Source: Fragum whitleyi (Eukaryota; Mollusca; Bivalvia; Cardiida; Cardiidae). From it: a DNA stretch of 64,000 nt. Under the pieces are notes generated by a model. That model searched no databases, had not been told where the DNA came from, and saw only the letters and a program-made list of their open reading frames with translations. Positions 24,737-36,774 of the stretch are shown one piece after another. Numbering within the stretch: position 1 is the first letter of the stretch; each line of letters begins with the position of its first letter. The stretch lies in assembly GCA_948146395.1 (NCBI GenBank), contig OX411547.1, positions 58,731,066 through 58,795,065 of the forward strand, read 5' to 3'. Made by a program: the position numbers and the translations under genes.

Positions 24737-25175
24737 CAGTCAAAAACATCGAGACACTGACACGGTGAATGTTGTTTTTTTTTATTATTATTATAGGCGA
24801 AATTTAAAGAGTGCGATGAGAGGTTTTGAGTGAAATATAAGGGAGGTAATTTGTTATCGCAAATTATGTCCAGGATGAACAAGTTACATATATTCATCAC
24901 CTTCCTTCAATAAGATATTCGTAATTTGCTGATTATGCGTCTTCGTGGACCGGAAATACACTTTAAAATTCACAGGAGCCAATAAAATCGTAAAAGAATT
25001 TGAACGATTTGTATTAAATATTGATCGATTGAAACGATTTCAAAATGTTTTCTAATGATTTCGGAGCGTTTATGATCGATTTGAGTGAGTGTTTGGAATG
25101 AATGTTTGAAGCGTTGAGTGAGAGATATTGAATGGTTTTGATCGCAGTGCGTGCCATTTTCACGATGAATTTACT
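24737..25175 (+). mobile_element. MITE-1 copy (subfamily b)
   Basis: TA-flanked, with left end CAGTCAAAAACATCGAGACA and right end TTTCACGATGAATTTACTG. The inner hairpin around 24840-24905 is partly decayed. Subfamily b right half. Confidence 0.85.
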
Positions 25176-25340
25176 GTACTTGTGTTTTAAAACAATTGTG
25201 CCTTGTGACATAGAAATCCACCCATTAAAGTAGGAGCTATGCTCTAGAAAAGCTGAATTTTAACGTACGGCCGTAACCTGTGACCTTGAACTTTAAGATA
25301 CAAAAATGATTCTTTCAAATTGCATATCTTATGGTTAGCG

Positions 25341-25388
25341 CAACGCTATTGTAAGTGCCTATATATCTATAGGCACTTACAATAGTGT
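25341..25388. repeat. AAGTGCCTATA palindrome
   Basis: CTATTGTAAGTGCCTATATA and TATAGGCACTTACAATAG form a near-perfect hairpin. Diverged relatives with the same arm text lie at about 31025-31080 and 62878-62925. Confidence 0.7.
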
Positions 25389-26037
25389 TGCACGACACTC
25401 GATATATACTAATTTATCGGGAACAATCATGTAAAGGTCTTTTTAAACAGACCCATTAACATAGGAGTTATGCTCCGATCAAAATCAGGCGGTCGGACAA
25501 ACGAACTAAAGCACTATAGGCCTTGTCTCGCTCATCGCATGCGCGTTCGACAATGTAACAGAATTGTATTTAATAAAAACATTATTATATAGTACAGGAT
25601 TTTTAAATAATCGCATATGCTCACTAAGCAGACAATAAGTGTTAGGTTGTTTATCCCAGAGCTCGGACCAGCGATCATGAGGTTTGAGAAAGTATGGTTA
25701 ATAGGTTAATCAAGTTCAAATCTTCCATTGTTATAGGTGTATTGTGACGTCTTGGGGGTCCGTCTGCTATTTGTCTGTCTCACATAAGGTCCACACATAC
25801 TTGTTAAAATTACAATATAATTCACAACTTAACAATCGCTATTATATTTACATAACCCCATTCGAGCAGTTTAACAACCCGATGAAGAAATTTCGAGCAT
25901 TTTGTAACTCATTTTAAACTGACCAGCTCCGAAGCAAAAACCGTTTAAAATGGTACTCTAACTTGCACGTTAGAATATGTGATTTAAATATAGTAACAAG
26001 CATATTTGTGCTTCATTTCATCGAAGGAATTTCACTT

Positions 26038-26041
26038 AAAA
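26038..26041 (-). terminator. RNA polymerase III T-run terminator of tRNA-Arg
   Basis: Four consecutive T on the minus strand lie four bases downstream of the tRNA 3' end. This is the minimal metazoan Pol III terminator. Confidence 0.8.
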
Positions 26042-26045
26042 GGTA

Positions 26046-26118
26046 CGATCCCGGCAGGATTCGAACCTGCAATCTCCTGATCCGTAGTCAGGCGCCTTAT
26101 CCATTGGGCCACGGGACC
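26046..26118 (-). tRNA. tRNA-Arg(ACG): tRNA-Arg, anticodon ACG
   Basis: This is a complete 73-nt cytosolic arginine tRNA without an intron, decoding CGN codons; A34 would be edited to inosine. Read on the minus strand, the acceptor stem GGTCCCG pairs with CGGGATC with one G-T wobble, and the discriminator is G. The D-arm contains the box A sequence TGGCCCAATGG. The anticodon loop CTACGGA sits between CCTGA and TCAGG. The T-arm GCAGG-TTCGAAT-CCTGC supplies a perfect box B. A run of four T on the minus strand (26038-26041 on plus) starts four bases past the discriminator and should terminate RNA polymerase III. CCA is not encoded, as expected in a eukaryote. All stems are intact, so unlike the SINE heads elsewhere this looks functional. 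It stands alone, with no neighbouring tRNA. Confidence 0.96.
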
Positions 26119-26212
26119 CTGAAAGGTGACGATACTATGCTTTCAAAAAGAAACAAAAAATATTTATGTTTAAGGATTAATAAGTCCAATTGTAAAGTTT
26201 CAACTACACTTT

Positions 26213-26315
26213 AGCTCCGCAATTTAGAGTGAGTGATCAAATGTCAATTTAGTCTATACAAGTATAGACAAAATTGACCTTTGATTAATCACTTAAACTT
26301 GTGGATCTATAGTGT
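26213..26315. repeat. Palindrome of about 100 bp upstream of the tRNA
   Basis: Left arm ATTTAGAGTGAGTGATCAAA then GTCAATTTAGTCTATAC; right arm GTATAGACAAAATTGACCTT then TGATTAATCACTTAAA. A half copy is at 6798. Confidence 0.7.
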
Positions 26316-26334
26316 AGATGTGGCAACGATTTCA

Positions 26335-26375
26335 AAGGGGTTCGAACCACGGACCTTTGACTGGAGTAAAACGTG
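26335..26375 (-). repeat. Isolated tRNA box B-like remnant
   Basis: The minus strand has GGTCCGTGGTTCGAACCCC. No acceptor stem or convincing box A is visible, so it is probably a decayed tRNA or SINE head. Confidence 0.3.
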
Positions 26376-27125
26376 GAGTATCCAAATCAAATTCCACCCT
26401 TTTCTGTTCGTTTTTAACTGTTCAAGAGCCTAACTGGTTGGGGTCCTGTGTATCGTATTTCAGAATTGATAACTGTCGATGAAAGGAAGCTTCATTTGAG
26501 AGACACCGTCGGTTCTATTATTCTAAATAGATGCATGTGCATGAACATTTTTAAAATTAATCATTGAATTGCTGCTAATTTGATTCAGTGGAATCCTTCG
26601 TATTTTCTTTTATGATTGTTAAGATCATATCCATTTGAACAAAACAATAGTCAATTGGCGACGAAAATGTCGTTTCTGTAGGTACGACATTTCGGTCATC
26701 AAATTACGTTAGCCTTTATTTCCAAAGACATTTGGAAAACTTTGAATGCAAAATCGTTTACAGATATAAAAGGATATATAGATCTGCTTTTTATAATCCC
26801 CTATAACTGAATGGTATTAAATTACTATTAAAATACTATTTTCCGTGGTCTTTGCGGGGTGGCGAACATCAAACATGTTTGTTTGAACTAGGTAAAACGA
26901 ATTAAATGTTTTGTGTTGAAAGAATGAAATTCGAATTATTTTGATGATGTCATCGTTATGTGTCACTGGCCGCATGCGAAGTTCTTTATTAGGCTAATTA
27001 ACCTTTAAGGCTGTCGACAATATTTCATAAATTACCGTTATTCGGTTTAATTTTGCGTCGATTAAATTTCGCTGCTTTGGGCCTGACAGAAATGTAGACA
27101 AGTTCATATCGTAGGTTCGTCGCAA

Positions 27126-27171
27126 GACTGTAGTAAGTGAGTATACATTGTATACACACTTACTACAGTCT
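27126..27171. repeat. GACTGTAGTAAGTG palindrome
   Basis: GACTGTAGTAAGTGAGTATA and TATACACACTTACTACAGTC around CATTG; one mismatch. Confidence 0.65.
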
Positions 27172-27419
27172 GGCACCGAACCCAAGGTATAAAAGCGGAC
27201 ATTTTGACGTGCCGATACAACAAGAACGAAAGTGCCAGTTTAGGCACAAAACACCATTTAGAACTATTACGTCGATTTGGTTTCCATTCTTTTATCATAC
27301 AATAAATAGAGTGATAATTTTTTTTTTGCGTGCTGTATCACTCGCGAAAATTTATGAAAATAAAAGAATCATTAAGCCGATTTATACTCTGAGGCGACAA
27401 TATTTTAGTCAATTTTTTT

Positions 27420-27766
27420 CTGTAAATCTTGTATTCAGCGACCACTAACGGGACCACAAAAAGCGGTCGTTATAGAAAATGGTCGCTTAGTACACGCTTA
27501 TTTACAAATAAGAAACACACTTTTCTTATTGAAAATACATATCGTTGCAAATTTCTCAGTAATCCTATGTTGTTAAAACCCAATAGAATCGTCTCATTGA
27601 GACGATTCTGATGAGTTTTAACAACATAGAACTCATTTTCAATATTTATTTGACAAACAATACCTACTTTTTTTAGATATTTTGATTTAAAGATGTGGAT
27701 TTTGAAAACGGTCGCTTAATAAAACTGGACGCTGAATAGACGTGGTCGCTTGAGCAAGATTGACTG
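27420..27766 (+). mobile_element. MITE-2 copy, older
   Basis: The left end is drifted (CTGTAAATCTTGTATTCAGC). The right end GCAAGATTGACTG is followed by TA. The centre is the GAATCGTCTCATTGAGACG palindrome with longer flanking arms (ATGTTGTTAAAACCCA and complement). Confidence 0.85.
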
Positions 27767-28610
27767 TACAATTGAAAACGACAATTTTCAGCTTAAATAC
27801 TGTCTTTCTTGACAGAGAAGACTATGGGACATGACTATTTTAGAATCTTTACGCCCGTTAGTTCACTGAATTATTCTTTGGCATCTTAGAAAAAAGATCA
27901 GTCTTTTTTCTTCAGATTTTTTACCTCAAGGGGAAAACTGACCGCAAAGTACCGAACTTTTCTATGGGTCGAAAATTTGAAACGACGGGGTGGGAGCAGA
28001 AGAATTGCTCTTTTTTGTTGTTATTTATCAACTACCCTTTTCAATGAACAGGTGTTAAAAATTGGTCCTAATTTATATTCAAACGTTATACAGTCTCGAG
28101 CGTAATGTCGATGTAATGGGATATATTTACACACACTTTAAACTTTTTGTAACCTGTGTTTTCTGCTGTAAAACCCTTTCTACGTTTATGCGTAGATGCG
28201 CACTGATGCCTCTTGAAATAGATGTACTTTATTATGGTCCATTTCTATGGAATTCAAGGTGCGTACAACTCTGTGAAAGAAATAGATGCAATGGCGGACC
28301 TAGAGGAAATTCAATCAAAATTTTGTAATAAAAGCAAATTGAACCCTTTTTGTAAAAATTCAAAATTCGACACAGCGATGGTTTAGCGCGGAACAGCTGT
28401 CACTACCTATATACTTGTATGTAGTTTCCATAGTTTCTAAAATATTTTCACTCAACGGGAATCGTATTTTAGTGTCTAATTAAATTAATTACTAATATTT
28501 GTGCTCAAGAATACAAAATTACCGTGTCATCTAAATTCTGAACACGAAGGTACATTTGTTCAGAACGCTTCGATTTTATCGACAAATACAGATATGCACG
28601 ATTGTGACAA

Positions 28611-29033
28611 TAGTTAAAAACATCGTGAAATTGACACTCTTTCCGATCTAAATTATTTACTCAGCGCTCCATTCATTCCATACACTCAAATCACTCGAAA
28701 AAGGCTCAAAAATTCATTAAAAAGATAAGGTCAACAAATACTTTCTGAATAAAAATCGCTAGAATAAAATCACTATTTTCTATACTAAATTGAACTTTTG
28801 TAAGCGAATTATTGGTTCGCGAAATCATCAACAGCAATTTTAAGAACTTTTATTCATATTTTATTAAAGGGAGGTTATAAATATTGCTAATTTTGTTCAT
28901 CTTGAACAAAATAAGCAAAATTGAGAAAGTTCCCTTTAAACTCATTCAAAACTCACTTCTCTCGCTCATTCATTTTCATTCAAGAATCATTCAAATATCA
29001 TTCAGCTTGTCAATTTAACAATGTTCTTAACTA
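28611..29033 (-). mobile_element. MITE-1 copy
   Basis: Left end TAGTTAAAAACATCGTGAAA and right end ATTTAACAATGTTCTTAACT. The inner hairpin is at about 28867-28935. The CAGT ends have drifted to TAGT. Confidence 0.85.
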
Positions 29034-29082
29034 TAAGATCAGACTTCTCGTCGATGTCAAGCTGATCTTAGTCTTTAACATG
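29030..29082. repeat. CAGNCTG palindrome, diverged
   Basis: AAGATCAGACTTCTCGTCG and AAGCTGATCTTAGTCTTTAA. Confidence 0.45.
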
Positions 29083-29150
29083 TGCAAAAGCTATGTGTTT
29101 ACGGCAGGAATATCCGTGAACAGCACGATATTGGTTAAATCTTTTCTTGT

Positions 29151-29378
29151 TTAACCCTTTCCTGTTTTACAAAACTTGGACCCGTCCAAATTCAAAGGTT
29201 TTGCAGACGAAAATTTTAAGTGGATTTAATTTGAAAAATAACCATTCAGTAGGGTAGAAAATAGTGTGGAAAAAGAAGAAATTGCTTGTCAGAAGCAATT
29301 TCTTCTTTCTTCACAATGTTTTCTCAATCATAAAATCACAGACACGTAAAAAGCAGGGATTAAACAGCAACGGGTTAA
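29151..29378 (+). mobile_element. TTAA-flanked MITE (piggyBac type), copy 2
   Basis: Same family, orientation and length as the copy at 5271, with roughly fifteen visible differences. TTAA at each end and the same GAAGAAATTGCTT hairpin at about 29274-29310. Confidence 0.88.
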
Positions 29379-29555
29379 ATAAATGGTGGTTATGAAAAAA
29401 AAGGTATTCAATTATCTTAAATGTACATAGTACGTTCATATATGGTTGAATTTAATGTCCCTAAGTGTTGCAACAAACATTTATTTCTCCTTTAAAATGG
29501 ACATAAAGAATAAATAGTCGAACTTCTTTATTACCCTTGTGCCACACACGTAGTT

Positions 29556-29815
29556 TTGATTGAATGGGGTTTTACGTCGCTTTTAACATTATTCCAGTCA
29601 TATCGCGACGGCTGGAGCACCCTAACAATGGATTCCTGGTATTTCTCACAACAGTACTACCATCATATCCTTTCCTAGCCTCAAGCTGCTATGCCACATA
29701 GGTCTACGATTATCAACTCATTGATGACAAATAGTTGGAAAGGATGAGTGCGCCGTCGGGGATCGAACCCGGGAACTCTAGATTGACAGTCTGATGCGCT
29801 ACTAACTGCGTTTTG
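29556..29815 (-). mobile_element. Full-length SINE, same family, with target duplication
   Basis: ACGTAGTT flanks it at 29548-29555 and 29816-29823. The plus strand reads the tail first (TTGATTGAATGGGGTTTTAC), then the body, then the tRNA-like head with complement of box B (GGGGATCGAACCC). Confidence 0.9.
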
Positions 29816-30450
29816 ACGTAGTTGTTGTTGAGTTAAAAGTTAAGATTTATCAAAATATTTTATATTGTTTTTTTTTCTCATTCTTTTTTTTTAAATATAC
29901 ATGTATAGTGGAAGTATATTGACCTAAACCTGGCCTTTGTGATTTAAATAAATTAAATACCGCTCGTTTCTCCTCGGCAAAACACGACTAACCTGCGGAA
30001 TCCAAACATAAAATTGGAGTTCACGTGTTAGCTGTGTTAACCCGTTATCGCACATGCTGTTCACTGTAACGGCGATATTTGGTCACCCTCATGAACCAGT
30101 GAATCAATGCATCAATTGAGGTTCTTATTCAAAAATCTTTAGATGCGGGTGAGAAAAATACAATTTTCAAATTTCTTTAATTACAATTTATGTGTTTTGA
30201 ATGGAAATGAAATGAAATCCCCTCTCTCAGTCGCAATAATTGTTTTTGAAATCGAATCAACTGCTACATGACTAGGCGCCCCGTATATAGGTAAACTGCT
30301 AACTCCACATATACCTGTAATTTGTGCAGTATAACGGAATGTCCATGCTTGATCGACACGTGCCGAAGTATCTTCGGAATTTATTTATGTGCCTAATTAT
30401 TTATTCTGCATAAAGGTCAGGTTCAAGTTAATATGCGCCCACTATAGTAA

Positions 30451-30868
30451 CAGTTAACAGCATCATGAAATTGACAAGGTGTGTGGTTTTGGAAGATATC
30501 GAAATGAATTTGACCGGGTTCGATGAGCGAGTTTTTAATGATATTAAAGGGAGGTAATATAATATCGATCATTTCATTCAATAGTATGAAATTGGCGATA
30601 TTTCATTACCTCCCTCTGAGAAAATTCTATTTTCTAAAAATGAATTTTTGGTGTCTTCACAGACACTTGTAAGCCAACACCATTTTGGCTTACAAGCGTC
30701 TGCGAAGACACTCAAATTCATTTCTAACAAAGACGATGCCCCGTTGTAGTGAAGCATTTTGACCCTTTCCTAAGAATTTTTAAACGATTTGTGTGGGAAG
30801 CTATTGGCGCTTATCGAGCAATTTAAAATGGTTTTGATCGAGTTGAGTGTCAATTATGTGACATAACT
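30451..30868 (+). mobile_element. MITE-1 variant with a different central hairpin and an extra inverted repeat
   Basis: The left end is CAGTTAACAGCATCATGAAA. The central hairpin keeps the outer GGGAGGTAAT/ATTACCTCCC arms but has different inner arms (ATCATTTCATTC/AGTATGAAAT). A second inverted repeat (30638-30676 with 30685-30723, arms including GTGTCTTC and TACAAG) follows, not seen in the other copies. Confidence 0.8.
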
Positions 30869-31327
30869 GACTATTTTGGTTCCCGAGAACTGTTGAATGC
30901 ATACGGACCAACAGATTTACTCTTGACTGGCTCGTAGAGTGAAGAAGCAGGTGTCGAAAGACGCGTTTAAGATAGGACAAAATTTAAATATGTAAATCAA
31001 GTGCAATGTCTAATGGCCAGGCAAAAGTAGTGTAAGTTATAATTAATTTGTTTGAATTGATATGCACTTACAATAGTCTTGCTTTGACCCGTCGAAGTAG
31101 AATTAAATGTTTCTGCTAGAATACATACATGTTCTTGTTTTTTCCCTTCACAACATAATTTCTTCCAATATTTTATTCCATGGATTGAATATTGTGTTTA
31201 TATAAAACGGGCAAAAGGTCAGGATGCCAAGAACAAGTTTTGAAACAAGTCAAACTGCTTGGATAAGAAGGGTCTTTCAAAATAGAAATGTCTATATCGT
31301 GGGATTTTTGCAAGTCATTCACTCTTA

Positions 31328-31767
31328 CTGTTAATTACATCGTGAAATAGACATTTAACTCAATCTAAACCATTCTAAACGCTCACTCAGCGCTCCATTC
31401 ATTCATTCCAGACACTCACTCAAACCATTCAAAATCGCTCCAAACTCACTGAAAAACATAACAACAACTTCGTTCAAAATGATGAAATAGCTGGGAAAAA
31501 ATCGGGATTACACTTATTTTATTGAAATTCTAAGCTTCTAAAAGGTTCTTGAGGAAAAAGGGAGCTATCTATAGAACTTGTACGCATATTTCATTAAGGG
31601 AGGTAATCAATATTGCTAATTTTGTTCATCCTGAACAAAATTTGCAATACTCGATTACCATAACCTCCCATTAAATTCACTCAACAGTCGCTTCACACAT
31701 TCATTCAATTTCATTCCTAAATCACACCATAATCATTCCCCTTGTCAATTTCACGATGTCGTTAACT
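31328..31767 (-). mobile_element. MITE-1 copy, near complete
   Basis: The left end is CTGTTAATTACATCGTGAAA and the right end TTTCACGATGTCGTTAACTG is followed by TA. The inner hairpin is at about 31598-31672. Confidence 0.9.
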
Positions 31768-32319
31768 GTACTATTTCATTGAAATCTTATTGATCCACAT
31801 GCTCTTGCGCTATTTTCTTTCGGCGTGTGTTCTAAAAATGTTATAATATTCGCCGGTTAACAAAAACTATAGAATCAGTTTAGTGAAGTATGTTTTGCAT
31901 TTTTTTTTATTTTTTAATGTTGAAATTCCAATAACATTCGTCAAATCTATGATAGAGTGACGAATACAAGTAGACAAAATAAACGATTCATCAAACACGG
32001 AACAAAATATTCGACCCAAATACCATAGTTCAAATAATTTCATTCGCGTTTGACAAGCCAGTGACATTTAAAAGCATATTTCTTTTAAATATGAGTTTTA
32101 TTGTGTATTTGAAGTAAAGCAGAGTTTGTAAATAAATGTTCACGCGTTAATATTTAAATATTTTACATATTTTGGTGGAAAAAAACTTTCGGCTATCGTC
32201 TTGACCTATTTGTTTTTTCATGAAGCCAACAATTATTGTCGATGCGAAACGCTCATTTCATAACAGCAGCCTAACTCAAGAGAGAAAATATAGTTCAATC
32301 AATATTCACCTGCTTATCT

Positions 32320-32457
32320 AGAGTTATAAACATCCTAGAATTGGCTATCATTCCGTTCGAAATCATTCAAAATCATTCATCAGCGCTCCATTCATTAATT
32401 CCAAACACTTACACAAATCGATCAAAAATGCTCCAAAAATCATCAGAAAATAATTCG
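32320..32457 (-). repeat. MITE-1 fragment (one third)
   Basis: Has the terminal third only: a decayed end (ATAAACATCCTAGAATTGGC), then CAGCGCTCCATTCATTAATTCC and AAATGCTCC blocks. The hairpin and other end are missing. Confidence 0.65.
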
Positions 32458-32699
32458 AAATCGAGGAAGACTAACAACTATTTTATGTATGCGTAATGGA
32501 GAGACATCGAGCTATCTGGACAGGCAAACATTGTACATGTTTTGATATATTCTGAGATTTTGAACAGAGTAATACTAATTATCATAATGAAAACTATGAT
32601 ATTAATGATTATCATTATAGTAATATTTATAGTATTAATAATAGTTGTAGATCTTCTATCAATAAAAATAATGTTATATTCACCTACACAAGTCATGCC

Positions 32700-33168
<469 letters not shown>

Positions 33169-33614
33169 ATCGACCTAGCTGAAACAAATTTCTAGTCTAT
33201 CTTTAAAATGGCCCAATTTCGTATTACATTTGTACCACATGATGACAGCAATATTTCATATCTTAAGTAATGAAAAAGCTAGAAGTTGACAGAATGCATA
33301 ACTTGTTACAATGGGCGAGTCAGAATTTATGTTTCTATTAACACTTTTCATTCGTTATATCACCTCTTTCCTATCTCATATTGACCAACGGCATAGGGTT
33401 CTCAATTACAGACTATTCAATTTTTAAGAATCTATCGCTTACTCTTTTATAACGTAAGTGAACGATAATAATTTTGTAACTAAAGTTTGGTTGGTTCAAA
33501 CCTATTTAATTTACATCGATTTAGGAAACAAGTTCTCACAACTTAGAATATATCCTCATGATTCCGCCTCCTGGATTTAAACTTGTATTTCTGCCACTTT
33601 AGATGTTCAAGAAA

Positions 33615-33695
33615 AGTGCAAGTACGGGCAGTCGAACTCGGGACTTCCTGGTAAAAAATTGACGCTCTACCTCTAGACCACAGACAAGACATAAC
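33615..33695 (-). repeat. tRNA-like SINE head
   Basis: The minus strand reads GTGGTCTAGAGGTAGAGCGT (box A-like) and, about 25 bases later, GAGTTCGACTGCCCG (box B-like). No SINE body follows; the stems are imperfect, so it is not a working tRNA. Confidence 0.5.
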
Positions 33696-33817
33696 TGCGG
33701 CTAATATAGACAATGTGTACGAATCTTGCCCCCCCCCCCCAGTCGACAACAAATTCTAGGCTAAACTATACCCATGGACAGAGGCATAAGGGTCTTCGCC
33801 GGAAGTTGGCCACCAAA

Positions 33818-33866
33818 GTATCGTAACTACAGCTTTGAAAAGCTGTAGTTACGATGATTTTGTAGC
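33818..33866. repeat. ACTACAGCTT palindrome
   Basis: ATCGTAACTACAGCTT/AAGCTGTAGTTACGAT, a perfect 16-bp-arm hairpin flanked by CCAAAGT and ATTTTG. Confidence 0.75.
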
Positions 33867-34184
33867 ACACTTACAAAACATTTCTTCGAAGAAAGCAAGG
33901 ATTTTGATACAGGTCCCATATAAAAGGAGAAGATTTCTAAATGGGTTCGGGTGACAATTGATGCATTATGTCAAGAGGGTGTTTTATATTCGATGGTTTT
34001 TCTGTTGTTCGGGGTACATGTTAAGTACGGGAAGGACATTGGTATCTAACATTAAGGACCTCAATGTCCGTGGGAAATGGGGACATTTGAGTGGACATTC
34101 GAGTGGACTTGAACACTTTACATCAATCAACGTAGTATATACAAAAGTCTCCGGTGTACCGAAGAAAAAAATAAGTGGGATAAC

Positions 34185-34310
34185 ATCTGGAGGCTAGGAA
34201 AGGGTGTAATGGTAGCTTATGTACTGGTGCTAGAAATACAACGAATCAATTGTTAGGTGTTTCAGCCGCCGTTAGATGATTGTAAAATTCATTAAAACGG
34301 CATTAAGCCA
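34185..34310 (+). repeat. SINE 3' fragment
   Basis: GGCTAGGAAAGGGTGTAATG, GAAATACAACGAATCAATTG, GTTTCAGCCGCCGTTAGATG and AAAACGGCATTAAGCC match the SINE body and tail. Confidence 0.75.
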
Positions 34311-35449
34311 TTTTCAAACACACAAACAACAAAAAGAAAAAAGGGGAAAGCTTTAATTGAAATGTTATTTAATGATATCTTAGAAAAAAGCCATCTTAAT
34401 TGTGACCTGAAATATATATATACATTTATGTAATATATGTATATGAAAACTGAGGTAATATTTTTCAATTCTATATTGATATTTGCACCAAATTAGTGTT
34501 GATTTTTCACTGGTCTTTTGCACTGACATGAAAATGTCATAAGAATTTCATTGATTTCCATCTTTAACTCTTTCCTACACAATCCTTGAATTTTACCCCC
34601 CTGTAATTTTACCTGAAGTAAATATTTTGAAAAAAAGGCGAAATCACTTCAAGTTATTTCTGACATTTTTTTTTAACAAGGTTTCTATTTAAATCGTTCA
34701 GAATTATTGTCATCTTACAATACTTTAGATTTTGAACTGTCTAAGATTCTGTACAACGGGAAAGGGCTATTTACTTGTAAACGTTTTTCCAAGCCAATTT
34801 ATAAAAAGGGGAAAAAGGTAATATTACTAATGTAAAAAAGAGAGATTTAAAAAAAAACTAAAGGAAACAAATGGAGCAGCAGATGAAATATTTTACCATT
34901 TAAGGGTGTGTAATAGATAGCCTCTTCAAAAACAGTTGTTGAGACGATGTCCAATGAAAGAAAACACTTGTTGAGACAATTTGCTTGTTAAAGCATTTCC
35001 TCCTTTAAAGTTTGCATCGAAATAAATCCACACTTAATGCTTTTAAATTTAAATTGAGCTGAATTGCTTTCATTATCTTCCGATAGGTGACATGCTTAAA
35101 ATGTCGATCTTCTGAGAATTTTACATGCACAGACAACGGAATTGCTCTAATGAACACTCGCTAATATGAACGTAAATTTATACCCTCGCCTCTTTCGTTT
35201 TTGATTACCTACAACATATTATTCTAATCAAAACATCAGTTTTGGATTAAACACCCCATCTTTCGTCTCGACAGAGGAAGCTGGAATGTAGCAATTATCG
35301 ATGAAAATAAATTATTGAATTGATTTATAAGTTAACCAAAATGTTCAGACAAATCTGCTTTCAAACCTAAAACAAGGATACCAAATCAAAATTACATGAC
35401 CCGTCTCACTCAAAGAGGCATTCTAAGAATTGTGAAAAGTATGGACCAA

Positions 35450-35548
35450 GCCTTGCGTTCAGAATGCAAAATCGTCTGAGAACGTTTAAAATGGTATCCC
35501 GCTTTGCACATAAAAAAGTAGGTTATCTTTTCTAAACGCTATGCGACC
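35450..35548. repeat. MITE-6 fragment
   Basis: CTTGCGTTCAGAATGCAAAA end and TATCCCGCTTTGCACAT arm; the second arm is reduced. Confidence 0.6.
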
Positions 35549-35589
35549 GTTTCAACATTAAATGCGTGTCTATCTGACGTTAAGTTAAT

Positions 35590-35720
35590 AGAACCGTTAT
35601 TGTTCAGCAACTTTTCGGCACTCATGAACTCATGAAAATCATTAGGAAGCCTCAGTTAACACTGTTAAAGTTCATTACTTCCTAAATGTTGCGGAACTAT
35701 ATTATGGGTCCACTACCTTA
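35590..35720. repeat. MITE-4 copy, diverged
   Basis: TCATGAACTCATGAAAATCA, TTAGGAAGCCTCAGTTAACA, AATGTTGCGGAACTATATTA and GGGTCCACTACCTTA. Confidence 0.65.
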
Positions 35721-35794
35721 AGTCAAACGAAGCACAAACAACGGAAAAGGAATGGTTCCCTACAACACTCTGTCCAGTTTATCTGTTGAGTATT

Positions 35795-36376
35795 TCAAAA
35801 TTCTTCGTCAACTTGAACGCGAGGCTGGCCTTGCAACACTTTTCGCTCATTGTCAAACTTTTCCTTTTGAAAGGTTTTTAAATCTAAAATTATCGTTCTA
35901 GCACAAGAAAATGGGAAAACATGTACATAAATAAGTTCAACACATGTAGATCTATTAAAGCGGATGAAGGATTTCATGAAGGGGGATCGGACTTACAAAC
36001 AAGGGGGTCGTTTTCCTTCAAATTCTTGATCTGGATATAATTTCCTTTGAAGAGATGAAGATATTATTGTTGATTTCTTCGAGTTATGAAACTAAAAACA
36101 TAATCACACAGTATGAATACGCGAAGCGGATTGTTACATGAGTGTGGTTATGTTTTTAGTTTCATACCTCTATGAAATCAACAAATATTCTCTTCATATC
36201 ATATAATTTGATATCATGAAGCAAAAATGTAAAGAATTGTCAGTTAAGAAGCAGATTTCAAATGGGACTAATATTTTCAGAAGCCTACAAAACAGCTGCG
36301 TACACAAAATTATTTTCATCGGGAAATGAAACCAACTTTTCATCCAACAATACAGCACGTATGTTGCTGGACACAT
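35795..36376 (-). CDS. Candidate gene B: three 3'-terminal exons, product unknown
   Basis: Three minus-strand segments join in one frame. Exon 1 (36376-36289) follows acceptor GATTTAATTTCAG and, after two carried bases, reads VSSNIRAVLLDEKLVSFPDE and on to NNFVYAAV; its donor GTAGGC is weak. Exon 2 (36044-35997) follows CATCTCTTCAAAG, reads KLYPDQEFEGKRPPC, and ends at a strong GTAAGT donor. Exon 3 (35897-35795) follows CATTTTCTTGTGCTAG and reads TIILDLKTFQKEKFDNERKV, continues through QGQPRVQVDEEF and ends in TGA. All phases agree (exon 1 leaves two bases, exon 2 is 48 nt, exon 3 supplies one). The peptides are charged and complex, unlike background frames. Exon 2 could be skipped without a frame change. 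The intron between exons 2 and 1 carries an inverted repeat (36086-36166). I recognise no family. Confidence 0.38.
36084..36167. repeat. Inverted repeat in candidate gene B intron
   Basis: GAAACTAAAAACATAATCAC and GTGGTTATGTTTTTAGTTTC arms, about 34 bp apart. Confidence 0.65.
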
Positions 36377-36717
36377 CTGAAATTAAATCATTTGAAAAGG
36401 AAACAAACTGTTTAGAGAGGGGGTTCGTATGAACCCTCAACCCCCCTCTAGATCCGCCATTGATCTAGCATCGACTAATATCGTAAACGAAATTTTACTT
36501 CGTAATCCAAACTATATAGAACATTCAGCGTATATCGTATCTGTGAATGTGAAGTTGTAAATGTCAAATTTTTTCGGTAATAAATCACATTTCAAAGTAC
36601 GAATATCAAATATTCGGTGTAAGATATATAATAATCCGATTGTTATATACCCTGTCCGCCCCAGTTTACCCGCATACCTATCAACTATGACGTAGAGGGC
36701 GAAATTCGTTATTGATC

Positions 36718-36774
36718 GACCAAAATACCGTAACTACAGCTTGAATAAAGCTGTAGTTACTGCATTTTGGCCGA
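36718..36774. repeat. ACTACAGCTT palindrome
   Basis: GACCAAAATACCGTAACTAC and its imperfect complement ending GCATTTTGGCC. It lies just upstream of candidate gene B. Confidence 0.75.

Larger units (their letters stand above)
33200..35450. other. Unassigned DNA with SINE pieces
   Basis: SINE pieces at 33615 and 34185 and the palindrome at 33818. At 34565-34765 TTTAACTCTTTCC and ACAACGGGAAAGGG suggest a worn TTAA-type element related to 5271, but this is not proven. Confidence 0.45.
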
